The position numbers were made by a program, and so were the translations under genes. Shown here piece by piece: positions 17,114 through 24,586 of a stretch of DNA of 64,000 bases. The stretch is taken from positions 1-64,000 of the forward strand of contig NZ_ANAH02000011.1 of the NCBI RefSeq assembly GCF_000335475.2, given 5' to 3'. Position 1 is the first letter of the stretch; each line of letters opens with the position of its first letter. The notes under the pieces were generated by a model. The model ran no database searches. It saw only the letters and a list, made by a program, of their open reading frames with translations, and had not been told where the DNA came from. This stretch comes from Cystobacter fuscus DSM 2262 (GTDB taxonomy: Bacteria; Myxococcota; Myxococcia; Myxococcales; Myxococcaceae).

Positions 17114-18806
17114 GCGGAACCTCGGTCTTCGCGGGGGCGGAGACGGGGGAAGGGGGCTCGCGCGGGAACCAGTCGCGCCAGGAGCCCTCGGGAAGGGGAA
17201 GGGCGAGCAGGGACCAGGGCTCCGGCCAGCTCACGGAGAGGGGCGGGGGAGGCTCGAGTCCCGGAGGCGCGCCCACCGCCACCTGGCCCACCGCGACGAA
17301 GGCCTCCAGGCGCTTGCCCTTCGCCGCCGCCTGGGGGCCCCGATCCTCGAGTGCCGCGAGGAGCGCGGGAAAGGTCTTCTCGTGGCGCGAGTGCACGGCC
17401 TGGCGCATCCCGTCCAGGTGGGTGGCGAGCAGCGGGCGCCACCGCGCCTCCGTCAGGTCCGCGCTCGCCGTCACCAACGCCTGCGCGAGCGCGAGCACGA
17501 CGCGGTCCAGCTCCTCCAGGTCCTTCGCGGGCACGTGCTCCTGACGGCGCAGCAAGAGCAGCCGCTCGACGGCGCGGGTGAGCCCCGCCGCGTCACCCGA
17601 GGCGAGCGCCACCTCGGCGCGCAGCGTGTGCCCCCGGGCCCGGAAGAGGGCGCTCTTCTCGAGCAGCAGCCGCTCGGAGGCGTCGAGCGCCAGCCGCACG
17701 TTGCCCCGGTCCAGCGCGAGGCCCCCCAGGGTGGCCAGCCGCTGGGGGAAGGCCGAGCTGGGACCCAGGTCGCGCAGCAGCGTCAGGGCCTGGGCGTCCA
17801 GCGTGCCGCGCGCCAGTTCGACGAGGGCGATGCCCCGAAGCGCCTCCACCCGGGGCTCCTGGGCGCTGGCGAGGGCGGGGAAGACGGAGGGCCACATGCG
17901 CGCGAGCGGCTCGCGTTCTCCGAGCGCCTGGTACGCCAGTGCCCGCCGGTAGAAGACATCCCAGCGCTGGGGCGACTCGGAGAGCGAGGCCCGGGCCTCG
18001 GGCCCTGGGGCGTAGGGCTCGGTGAGCGCGAGCACTTCCCGCCAGCGGGCCTGGGTGGACAGGTGCGCCGCGGCCTGCGCGACGATGGGCAGCCGCGACG
18101 GGGCGAGCACGGGCTCGTCCACGAGGGCCAGGTAGCCCTCGGGGGGATCGATTCCGAGGCCGAGCCGCAGCAGTTGGCCCAGGGGCCGCGGCGCGGTGCC
18201 CATCGCGGAGGGGCTCAACCGGCGCGCCACCTCCCGCGCCTCGTCGGCCCGCCCGAGCGTGAGCAGCCGGGACGCGCGGTGATAGAGCAGCCGGTGCGCC
18301 ACCTCCGCGCCCAGGGCCTTGTCCACCTCCCGCTCCAGCTCGGAGGTGAGCAGGGGCAGCTCATCCGTGGCGGGGACGGGCTGTGCACAGGACGAGGGCC
18401 GCAGCCGCAGCTCGAGCGTCTCGGAGGGCCAGTTCTCCTCTTCGATGGGCCAGCGCAGCGCCTGATCCTTGGGGAGCAGCGCGGAGCGCCGGAAGAAGTC
18501 GGGGGTGAGCACGTCGCGCCACAACGTGGCGGAGGCGGCGGCGGACGCGCCGAGCCGGCCCCGGCGGGCCACCTCCAGGCGCAACAGGGCGCGAGGGGCC
18601 AGCGGGCTGTCCTCGGGCCGCAGGGGCGCGAGGGGCTCGCAGTTGAGGAAGCGCACCACGTCGCCGAAGAGCCGCTGCCGCTCGGCATCGGCCGGGTCCA
18701 CGGGGGGCTCGGCCAGCCGCTCCACCAGCGCGGTCAGGTCGCGGGCCCAGAAGGGCTCGGCGTAGGGGTGCGCGGTGAGCGCCACCGCGAGCAGTGGCAC
18801 CCTCAC
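17103..18806 (-). CDS. Helical-repeat protein of the motor operon, unknown
   Basis: A 567-residue protein made largely of Ala/Leu-rich helical hairpins, likely TPR/solenoid (ARWREVLALTEPYAPGPEAR, ALAYQALGEREPLARMW and ALRGIALVELARGTL are examples). The first ~10 residues are hydrophobic (MRVPLLAVALTA) and could be a short signal peptide. No catalytic motif is visible. It overlaps both neighbours (4 bases upstream, 11 downstream), so its stoichiometry is probably tied to theirs. Possibly a periplasmic scaffold. Confidence 0.7.
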   Translation of the reverse strand: MRVPLLAVALTAHPYAEPFWARDLTALVERLAEPPVDPADAERQRLFGDVVRFLNCEPLAPLRPEDSPLAPRALLRLEVARRGRLGASAAASATLWRDVLTPDFFRRSALLPKDQALRWPIEEENWPSETLELRLRPSSCAQPVPATDELPLLTSELEREVDKALGAEVAHRLLYHRASRLLTLGRADEAREVARRLSPSAMGTAPRPLGQLLRLGLGIDPPEGYLALVDEPVLAPSRLPIVAQAAAHLSTQARWREVLALTEPYAPGPEARASLSESPQRWDVFYRRALAYQALGEREPLARMWPSVFPALASAQEPRVEALRGIALVELARGTLDAQALTLLRDLGPSSAFPQRLATLGGLALDRGNVRLALDASERLLLEKSALFRARGHTLRAEVALASGDAAGLTRAVERLLLLRRQEHVPAKDLEELDRVVLALAQALVTASADLTEARWRPLLATHLDGMRQAVHSRHEKTFPALLAALEDRGPQAAAKGKRLEAFVAVGQVAVGAPPGLEPPPPLSVSWPEPWSLLALPLPEGSWRDWFPREPPSPVSAPAKTEVPHAP

Positions 18807-19405
18807 AGCACCACCCCGAACGTCAGCGTGGGCAGTACCCCGAGCGACACCAGTCCCCGCTGGCGCTGCTCGAAGGTCACCACCAGGGGCACATCGAGCT
18901 GGGCGTGGATGCGCGGACTCACGCGCACGAGCAGGCCGGGGCCAACCATTGGCGAGGGGCTCACCCCGCGATCGGTGAAGGTGAAGCCCAGGTGGCCGGC
19001 GGCCTGCACGTCGAAGTGCAGCAGCGTCCCGGTGCCGACGAGCACCTTGCCGTAGCCGAGCGCCTGCCGCCAGCCGGCCGCGAGCAGCGCGACGGGGCGC
19101 TGGGCGTCGGGGACTAGGCCGGTGCGATCGAAGATCTCGGAGCCCGCGGCGCTGAGCGAGGAGAGGAACAGGGCGAGCTTGAGTTCCACGCCGCCCGTCT
19201 CCATCGGGTACCAGCTCCCGGACAGCAGCAGGCCCGGGTTGTTGTAGTAGTCGCCGCGCGCCAGGTAGCCCACACCTCCGGTGGCGAACACGTGGTCCTG
19301 CTTGAGCAGCAGCCGCCGCTCGACGCGCACGGGCGTGCCCTCGGCGCCGGGAATGGGCGAGGCGGGGTCCGCGGCGAGCAGGGCGAGGAGGAGTCCGGAG
19401 AGCAT
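18803..19405 (-). CDS. Outer-membrane beta-barrel protein (myxobacterial type)
   Basis: 200 residues. A short signal peptide (MLSGLLLALLAADPASP) is followed by alternating strands typical of small outer-membrane barrels: VFATGGVGYLARGDYYNNPG, VELKLALFLSSLSA, HFDVQAAGHLGFTFTD and VSLGVLPTLTFGVVL at the end. It resembles the outer-membrane beta-barrel family common in myxobacterial envelope complexes, to which GltA/GltB-type gliding proteins belong. ATG 19405 shares one base with the upstream stop (TGATG). The long open frame upstream of this ATG is a shadow of the preceding gene. Confidence 0.72.
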   Translation of the reverse strand: MLSGLLLALLAADPASPIPGAEGTPVRVERRLLLKQDHVFATGGVGYLARGDYYNNPGLLLSGSWYPMETGGVELKLALFLSSLSAAGSEIFDRTGLVPDAQRPVALLAAGWRQALGYGKVLVGTGTLLHFDVQAAGHLGFTFTDRGVSPSPMVGPGLLVRVSPRIHAQLDVPLVVTFEQRQRGLVSLGVLPTLTFGVVL

Positions 19406-20391
19406 CAGCGAGGGCCCGTCAGGAAACAGCGGGGCGTGGCGTTCCAGGCCAGGAGTTCGCCCTCGGGAGTGGAGAAGAAGCGCTCGCAGTGCTCGCGGCA
19501 CACCTCGAGCGTGAAGCGGACGGTCACCGGTTCGAGCCTCTGGTTGCGAGGGACCGGCTCCTGCTGGGGGACGGTCACCCGGAAGCGGGGCGGCTGGGCC
19601 GCGTTCACCGGGATGCTCTGGGGTCCGTAGACGAAGTTCGCCCCGTCCAGGCCGCTCGGGCGGGTGCACCCCTTGAATTCGCGCACCCAGGAGAGTTCCT
19701 GCGGGGTGAAGAGGGCAAAGCCCTCCGCGGAAGGCTGCTCGAGCTGGATGAAGGGCAACTGCGCCCGGGCCAGCTCCGCGAGTCTCGCCGTCAGGCGGGG
19801 ATCCGAGCTGTAGGTCCAGGGCGCGCTCTGGGCGAACCGGGTGTTGCTCAGGACCTCCTGGGTCGTCAGGGCCCAGAGCTGAGGGGCGTTGCCGCCCCCG
19901 TTCTGCAAATTGATGAAGTCTTCCCTCAGGGACGACGGGAGCGGCAGCTCCACGTTGTTGAAGTAGAGCAACACCGGCTTGACCCGCCCCCGGCCGAAGA
20001 GCTCCTCCGCCTGTCTGACCTGAGCCGCGTATTCCCAATAGGGGTACGACCGCGAGTTGGGCTGAACACACCCCGGAGAGAGATCCCGGGGGGAGAACTC
20101 CATCCCCTCCCGGCCCGTGGGCAGCAGCGCGGCCCGCAGGGCCGCCCTCAGCTGCTCCTTGACGCGGGTGCACTCGGCGGCATTGGGAATGTGGAGGTCG
20201 AAGACGAGGCCGTAGACCACGGGGGTATCTTGCGCCTTCACCACCCGTTCACGGCTCAGGGTGCTGATCTCGGGCGGGTAGGGGTCCACGAAGTACGTCT
20301 CACAGCCGGCCAGCAGGGCGCCCAGCAGCGCCAACCCGCCGAGACTGCCTCTGCCCTGAGTGCGTGATGACCTCGACCGCGTCCGATTCAC
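19405..20391 (-). CDS. Large lipoprotein, first gene of motor operon
   Basis: 328 residues with an Arg-rich N-terminus, hydrophobic core and lipobox (ALLGALLAGC, Cys30). The mature part contains VVYGLVFDLHIPNAAECTRV, VKPVLLYFNNVELPLPSSL and the C-terminal RFTLEVCREHCERFF followed by a second Cys (RCFLTGP), suggesting disulfides. I do not recognise the family; the sequence resembles secreted myxobacterial lipoproteins with von Willebrand-like or adhesive folds only vaguely. It is the promoter-proximal gene, with a 110-base gap to the upstream YchJ-like gene on the same strand. Confidence 0.72.
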   Translation of the reverse strand: MNRTRSRSSRTQGRGSLGGLALLGALLAGCETYFVDPYPPEISTLSRERVVKAQDTPVVYGLVFDLHIPNAAECTRVKEQLRAALRAALLPTGREGMEFSPRDLSPGCVQPNSRSYPYWEYAAQVRQAEELFGRGRVKPVLLYFNNVELPLPSSLREDFINLQNGGGNAPQLWALTTQEVLSNTRFAQSAPWTYSSDPRLTARLAELARAQLPFIQLEQPSAEGFALFTPQELSWVREFKGCTRPSGLDGANFVYGPQSIPVNAAQPPRFRVTVPQQEPVPRNQRLEPVTVRFTLEVCREHCERFFSTPEGELLAWNATPRCFLTGPR

Positions 20392-20501
20392 GTGAACGAC
20401 CCGTCCCCCGCTTCGGCCCGCATGCGCGTGGTGGGTACCCTTTTACCCGAAGGGGGCTCGGGTCTGAAAGGGGGGGTGGTCTCCGTCCACCGGGCGGCTC
20501 C

Positions 20502-20993
20502 CTACTCCCCGGCCGGACCCGTGGACGCGGCGAAGGTGGCCAGGGTGAGGGACTCGGGGGGCGTGGGCAGGGACTGGGGGGCGCGGGCCTCTCCGCTCCG
20601 GTAGCGCCAGCCGGTGCCATCGTGGCGGAACTCCGAGCGCTCCACGAAGGAGCGATCCTTGCCGCTCTCGAAGACGCGCGCGTAGAAGAGCACCACCGAC
20701 GTGCCGGACGGGTCGGTGAGCTGGCGATCCAACACGTGCAGCCGAGGGTACTTGAGGGTGCTGGCCTGGGCGCGCAGCTCGCGCACGAAGTCTTCCCGGG
20801 GCCGGGAGCGGTCCGGGTGGTCGGGGTGCAGGGTCCGCCAGAGGTAGTCCAGCTCGCGCAGGGCGAAGGCGCTGTAGCGCGAGCGCATGAGGGCCTCGGC
20901 GTCGGGGGCTTCCGCGGCGCCACGGTGGTAGCGGGCGCAGCACGCGGTGTAGCGCAGGCCCGAGGTGCAGGGGCAGGGAGGAGTGGGGGGCAT
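20502..20993 (-). CDS. YchJ/UPF0225-family SEC-C protein
   Basis: 163 residues. It begins with the zinc-binding [17 protein letters not shown] motif, followed by an NTF2-like domain of the YchJ family ([40 protein letters not shown]). The function of the family is unknown. ATG 20993 ([12 protein letters not shown]) is preferred because it puts the Cys motif right at the N-terminus as in homologues; an upstream ATG at 21062 would add 23 residues and run to the start of uppP. Confidence 0.85.
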   Translation of the reverse strand: MPPTPPCPCTSGLRYTACCARYHRGAAEAPDAEALMRSRYSAFALRELDYLWRTLHPDHPDRSRPREDFVRELRAQASTLKYPRLHVLDRQLTDPSGTSVVLFYARVFESGKDRSFVERSEFRHDGTGWRYRSGEARAPQSLPTPPESLTLATFAASTGPAGE

Positions 20994-21073
20994 GGGGTGT
21001 TTCCGGAAGACAGGTCCGACGTGAAGGACCTTGCTGCCCTGGAGGCTAGCGCATACATGCACTTCCCTCCTCT

Positions 21074-21967
21074 ATGAGTCTCTTCCAAGCCATCGTTCTC
21101 GGACTGGTCCAGGGGTTGACCGAGTTCCTGCCCATCAGCTCCACCGCGCACCTGCGCATCGTCCCGGAGCTGTTCGGCTGGCCGGATCCGGGCGCGGCGT
21201 ACTCGGCCGTCATCCAACTGGGCACCGTGGCGGCCGTGCTCATCTACTTCCGCCGGGACCTGGTCACGCTCACCCAGGCCTTCTTCCAGGGGCTCGTGCG
21301 GCGCCAGCCCATGGCCACCGCCAACTCGCGCCTCGCCTGGTTCGTGCTCGTGGGCACGCTGCCCATCGGCGTGTGCGGCCTGCTCTTCAAGAAGAGCATC
21401 GAGACATCGCTGCGCTCGCTCTACATCATCTCCGCGAGCCTCATCCTGCTCGCCCTCATCCTCTTCATCGTGGAGCGCCTGGCCTCGCACCAGCGCACCT
21501 TGGAGCAGATGACCTGGCGCGACGGCATCATCGTGGGGCTGTGGCAGGCGCTCGCCCTCATTCCGGGCTCCTCGCGCTCGGGCACCACCATCACCGGAGC
21601 CCTGTCCCTGGGGCTGCGACGCGAGGACGCGGCGCGCTACTCCTTCCTCCTGTCCATTCCCGCCACCTCGCTCGCGGGCCTCTTCGAGCTCAAGCACCTC
21701 CTGGAGGCCACCGAACGTCCCTCGACGCTGGCGCTGGTGGTGGGCACGCTGGTGGCCTTCGGCTCGGGATGGGCCGCCATCGCGTGGCTGTTGAGCTACC
21801 TGCGTCGGCGCTCCACGCTCGTCTTCATCGTCTACCGCGTGGCGCTCGGCTGCCTGCTGCTCGTGCTGTTGCAGCGGGGCGTGCTGCACCCCCAGTCCGG
21901 GTTGGAGAACACGGACACCCCCTCCAGGCCCCTCAAGGTCCCCGTGGAGAAACAACTGACGGAGTAG
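21074..21967 (+). CDS. uppP: Undecaprenyl-diphosphatase UppP
   Basis: A 297-residue polytopic inner-membrane enzyme that recycles undecaprenyl pyrophosphate to the monophosphate for peptidoglycan and other glycan synthesis. The diagnostic motifs GLTEFLPISSTAHLR (residues 15-29) and ALIPGSSRSGTTITG (about 158-172) are intact. Overexpression in other bacteria gives bacitracin resistance. Length is slightly above the usual ~270 because of a C-terminal tail. It is followed after 2 bases by a Nudix gene, so the two are likely cotranscribed. Confidence 0.95.
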   Translation: MSLFQAIVLGLVQGLTEFLPISSTAHLRIVPELFGWPDPGAAYSAVIQLGTVAAVLIYFRRDLVTLTQAFFQGLVRRQPMATANSRLAWFVLVGTLPIGVCGLLFKKSIETSLRSLYIISASLILLALILFIVERLASHQRTLEQMTWRDGIIVGLWQALALIPGSSRSGTTITGALSLGLRREDAARYSFLLSIPATSLAGLFELKHLLEATERPSTLALVVGTLVAFGSGWAAIAWLLSYLRRRSTLVFIVYRVALGCLLLVLLQRGVLHPQSGLENTDTPSRPLKVPVEKQLTE

Positions 21968-21969
21968 TC

Positions 21970-22557
21970 GTGCACCCTCTCTTCGACGCGCTCGAGAACC
22001 AGCTCTCCACCCGGCCGCCCCAGGCGTTGCGCGTGCCGGGGCTCGTGCTGCGCGAGGCGGCGGTGCTGGTGCCCCTGCTGCTGCGCGACGGGGTGCCCCA
22101 GGTGCTTTTCACCAAGCGTCCCACCACGCTGCGCCACCACGCCGGCCAGTACTCCTTTCCCGGTGGCTCGCGCGACGCCGTGGACCCCACGCCCCTGCAG
22201 ACGGCGCTGCGCGAGACGCGCGAGGAGCTCGGCATCGACGTGACGGGGGTGCGCGTGCTCGGCGCCCTGGACGAAGTGCCCACCCTGGGCGGCTCGGGCT
22301 TTCGCATCCAGCCCTTCGTGGGCGTGCTTCCCCAGGGCCTGGAGTACAAGCCCAACCCCGCGGAAGTGGAGTTCATCGTCGAGGTGCCCCTGGCGCACCT
22401 GATGGAGCCCACCACCCACCGCACCGAGCCCCACTTCTCCCGGGGCGTGGCGTACGAGGTGGATTTCTACACCTACGAGAGCCACGTCATCTGGGGCGCC
22501 ACCGGCCGCATCCTGCGTCACCTGCTGAGCCTCACCCGTGCGTTGTCCCCGCCGTGA
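21970..22557 (+). CDS. Nudix hydrolase, CoA-pyrophosphatase-like
   Basis: 195 residues from GTG 21970, with a GACGGAG ribosome binding site just upstream inside the end of uppP. The Nudix box reads GGSRDAVD followed by LRETREELGI; the helix REx2EE is intact while the first Glu position is shifted or Asp. The flanking YSFPGG and HHAGQYS resemble the NUDT7/NUDT8 and YeaB CoA-hydrolase group. Cytoplasmic housecleaning of nucleotide-diphosphate metabolites is the likely role. The open frame extends upstream only as an out-of-frame shadow of uppP. Confidence 0.88.
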   Translation: MHPLFDALENQLSTRPPQALRVPGLVLREAAVLVPLLLRDGVPQVLFTKRPTTLRHHAGQYSFPGGSRDAVDPTPLQTALRETREELGIDVTGVRVLGALDEVPTLGGSGFRIQPFVGVLPQGLEYKPNPAEVEFIVEVPLAHLMEPTTHRTEPHFSRGVAYEVDFYTYESHVIWGATGRILRHLLSLTRALSPP

Positions 22558-22572
22558 GGTGCTTCCAGGGCT

Positions 22573-22734
22573 TTAGAAATTACAGGCCGGCACCGCATGC
22601 GCCGGTGCGGGTGCATGGCCCGAGACGTTCCAGGTCGCACGTCCGTTGTCGCTATTGCTCGCACCCGGCTTCTTCGTGGATGGTTCGGGCTCGCCGCGCG
22701 TCGTCTCCGACTTGTCTCCCGAGCGCTCGTTCAT
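22573..22734 (-). CDS. Possible 53-residue peptide gene
   Basis: A minus-strand frame in the gap between two plus-strand genes encodes a polar N-terminal part (MNERSGDKSETTRGEPEPST) and a distinct Ala/Pro/His tail ending GHAPAPAHAVPACNF with a single Cys. It has its own stop TAA, high GC3 and no overlap with neighbouring CDSs. The ribosome binding site is weak. It could be a small secreted or modified peptide precursor, or chance. I do not recognise the family. Confidence 0.3.
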   Translation of the reverse strand: MNERSGDKSETTRGEPEPSTKKPGASNSDNGRATWNVSGHAPAPAHAVPACNF

Positions 22735-22816
22735 CCGTGGCACGGTGTGCCCCGGAACGAGGAACCCGCATGGGGGTGGGGCGGAGGGGAGCGCGCCGGT
22801 GTGGTTCGGAGCCCGT

Positions 22817-23188
22817 ATGGCCAGGATTCTCATCGTCGATGACGAAGTTCATGTGGTGGGCGCCCTCCGCAGACTGCTGCGGCGCGAGGGCTTCTCCATC
22901 GAGGTCGCGCTCGGGGGCGAGGAGGCCATCGAGAAGCTGGCCACGTTTCCCGCGGACGTCGTCATCTCCGACTTCCGCATGCGGGGGATGAACGGCCTGG
23001 AGCTGCTCGGTCAGGTGTTGCGCATGGCGCCCTCGACCGTGCGGGTGCTCATCTCCGGCCACGCGGACCTGTCTTCCGGTGGACCCGAGGCCGGGGTCAT
23101 CTCCCACTTCATCAGCAAGCCGTGGGATGATGACCGCCTCATCGCCGATGTCCGGGCCCTGCTGGGCGCGCAGAGCCCGGCCTCCTGA
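22817..23188 (+). CDS. Single-domain response regulator
   Basis: A 123-residue stand-alone receiver domain of the CheY fold: acidic pocket VDDE (Asp9-Asp10), phospho-acceptor Asp in VVISDFRMRGMNG, Ser in VLISGHAD and Lys in FISKPWDDD. No output domain is attached. The KPWDD segment is typical of receivers related to RpfG/HD-GYP regulators. ATG 22817 was chosen because it starts directly at the receiver fold. No histidine kinase is adjacent, so its partner is elsewhere. Confidence 0.92.
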   Translation: MARILIVDDEVHVVGALRRLLRREGFSIEVALGGEEAIEKLATFPADVVISDFRMRGMNGLELLGQVLRMAPSTVRVLISGHADLSSGGPEAGVISHFISKPWDDDRLIADVRALLGAQSPAS

Positions 23189-23319
23189 CGGATGGGAGGG
23201 CGCATGCCCTCCTGGTTGCCCTCCAGGCGTCGCCACGGGGCGGTGCCGGGCGGACGCGGGTGGATGGAACTGGCGGACCCGGACTGTTGGGACGGGGAAT
23301 TGTCGAGAGGATTTCCGGC

Positions 23320-24564
23320 ATGCATCTGGCCTTTCCCCGCGATGTGACTGCCCGCGAGAGCGGTGCCCTGGACGTCGCGGACGAGGTGCTCGGTCCCCAG
23401 GCCCTGGCCTGCTACGGAGAGCTGCTGCGGGTGTTGCGTTCTCCGCGCTGGAAGTGGCGGCTGCGCGTGCGGGTGGACCTGCTGCGCGGGGCACTGGCGC
23501 TGGAGCCCGCCGTGAGCGAGTGGCTCGCCCGGGGCGCTCCGGGGGCCCACCGGCGCCTGCTCGCGCGGCGCGAGCGGCTGGAGCGCGTGGCCCGTGCGCG
23601 GCTCGCCCGCCTCTCGCACCAGGAGGGCGCGTCGCTCGCCGAGGTGTGGGGGCACCTGGAGCGGCTGATGTCCGAGCCGCTGCCCCGGCCTCCGGGGGAC
23701 GACGAGCCGGTGTTGTTCGAGGGCGCGCAGGGGTTGCGGCACTTCCTCGCGTGGCCGGGCGCGTGGGGGTTCGCGCTGCTCGTGCTCACCCACCAGCATC
23801 TCCTCGGGCGGCGGGCCAGCGTGGTGCCGGTGCTCGTCCTGGGCGGGGCGCTCCTGGCCGTCTACTTCCTGCGCTACACGGGGCGCTTCTGGCTCACCGC
23901 GAAGCGGCTCGTGTGGCAGCCGCGCCTGGGCGAGCCGGTGCAGGTGTCGCTCGCGTCCATCGCCCCGGAGGGCATCACCGCCCTGGCGGCCTGGGGCGAG
24001 GTGCGCGTCGAGGGCGAGCGCCGGGTCACCGTGCGCCACGCGGGGGCCGCGGGACGCCTGGCCGCGCTGCTCGAGCTGCACCGCCGCGCGCCCTTCCTCG
24101 GGCGGGTGGACGGCACGCCGCGGGTGCGGGACGTGTCCGTGGTGCCCGCCTGGCGTGTGCCCGAGGGCGCCGCGCCGGGCTCGCGCACGGAGCCGGGCGT
24201 GGCGGTGCTGCGGCCCGGTTATGCCGCGTTCCTCCCGGCGCACCGCGCCGCCGACATGTTCCGGGGCCTGACGGCTCCGCTCGGCGCGAAGCCGGAGGCG
24301 GACGCCGCCGAGGTGGACGTCACGGTGGAGCTGCTGGTGGAGCAGTTGCGGCTGTTGCCCGAGGCGGACTTCGACGCGTACCTGCGCCAGGCGGTGTTCG
24401 CCCAGGGCGGCGAGCTGTGGTTCGCCGACGAGGTGCGGCCCGGAGAGGCCGCGAGCGCCGGCCACGTGTGTCTGGTGGGCGCCCGCGGCGTGGGGATGCA
24501 GTTGCGGCCGGACTCCGTCCAGGCCGAGGCCACGCACCGCATCGTGCGTCAGTGGGCGGCGTGA
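23320..24564 (+). CDS. Unknown membrane protein with PH-like region
   Basis: A 414-residue protein. The N-terminal ~130 residues are helical and Arg-rich (RLLARRERLERVARARLARL), then two TM helices lie at about 150-190 (WGFALLVLTHQHLLG, VVPVLVLGGALLAVYFLRY). A beta-rich cytoplasmic segment follows (FWLTAKRLVWQPRLGEPVQV) that reads like a bacterial PH domain, and then a C-terminal domain of unknown type (about 300-414). The start ATG 23320 has a GAGAGGA site upstream. No neighbour suggests a pathway. Confidence 0.65.
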   Translation: MHLAFPRDVTARESGALDVADEVLGPQALACYGELLRVLRSPRWKWRLRVRVDLLRGALALEPAVSEWLARGAPGAHRRLLARRERLERVARARLARLSHQEGASLAEVWGHLERLMSEPLPRPPGDDEPVLFEGAQGLRHFLAWPGAWGFALLVLTHQHLLGRRASVVPVLVLGGALLAVYFLRYTGRFWLTAKRLVWQPRLGEPVQVSLASIAPEGITALAAWGEVRVEGERRVTVRHAGAAGRLAALLELHRRAPFLGRVDGTPRVRDVSVVPAWRVPEGAAPGSRTEPGVAVLRPGYAAFLPAHRAADMFRGLTAPLGAKPEADAAEVDVTVELLVEQLRLLPEADFDAYLRQAVFAQGGELWFADEVRPGEAASAGHVCLVGARGVGMQLRPDSVQAEATHRIVRQWAA

Positions 24565-24586
24565 CCTCGGACCGGGACGACCGGGA

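Noticed and set aside
10460-20391. Reading the MotAB operon as a Zorya phage-defence system
   Set aside because: Zorya needs ZorC/D or ZorE-type effectors and has a long MotA-like tail in ZorA; neither is present. The partners here are envelope proteins.
10460-20391. Reading the operon as a flagellar or type III secretion locus
   Set aside because: No FlhA/FlhB/FliP-type export gene, no ATPase FliI, no rod, hook, secretin or needle gene is present.
20445-20463. ACCCGA / TCGGGT hairpin after the ychJ-like gene as a terminator
   Set aside because: On the minus strand it is followed by A residues rather than T, so it does not fit an intrinsic terminator for that gene.
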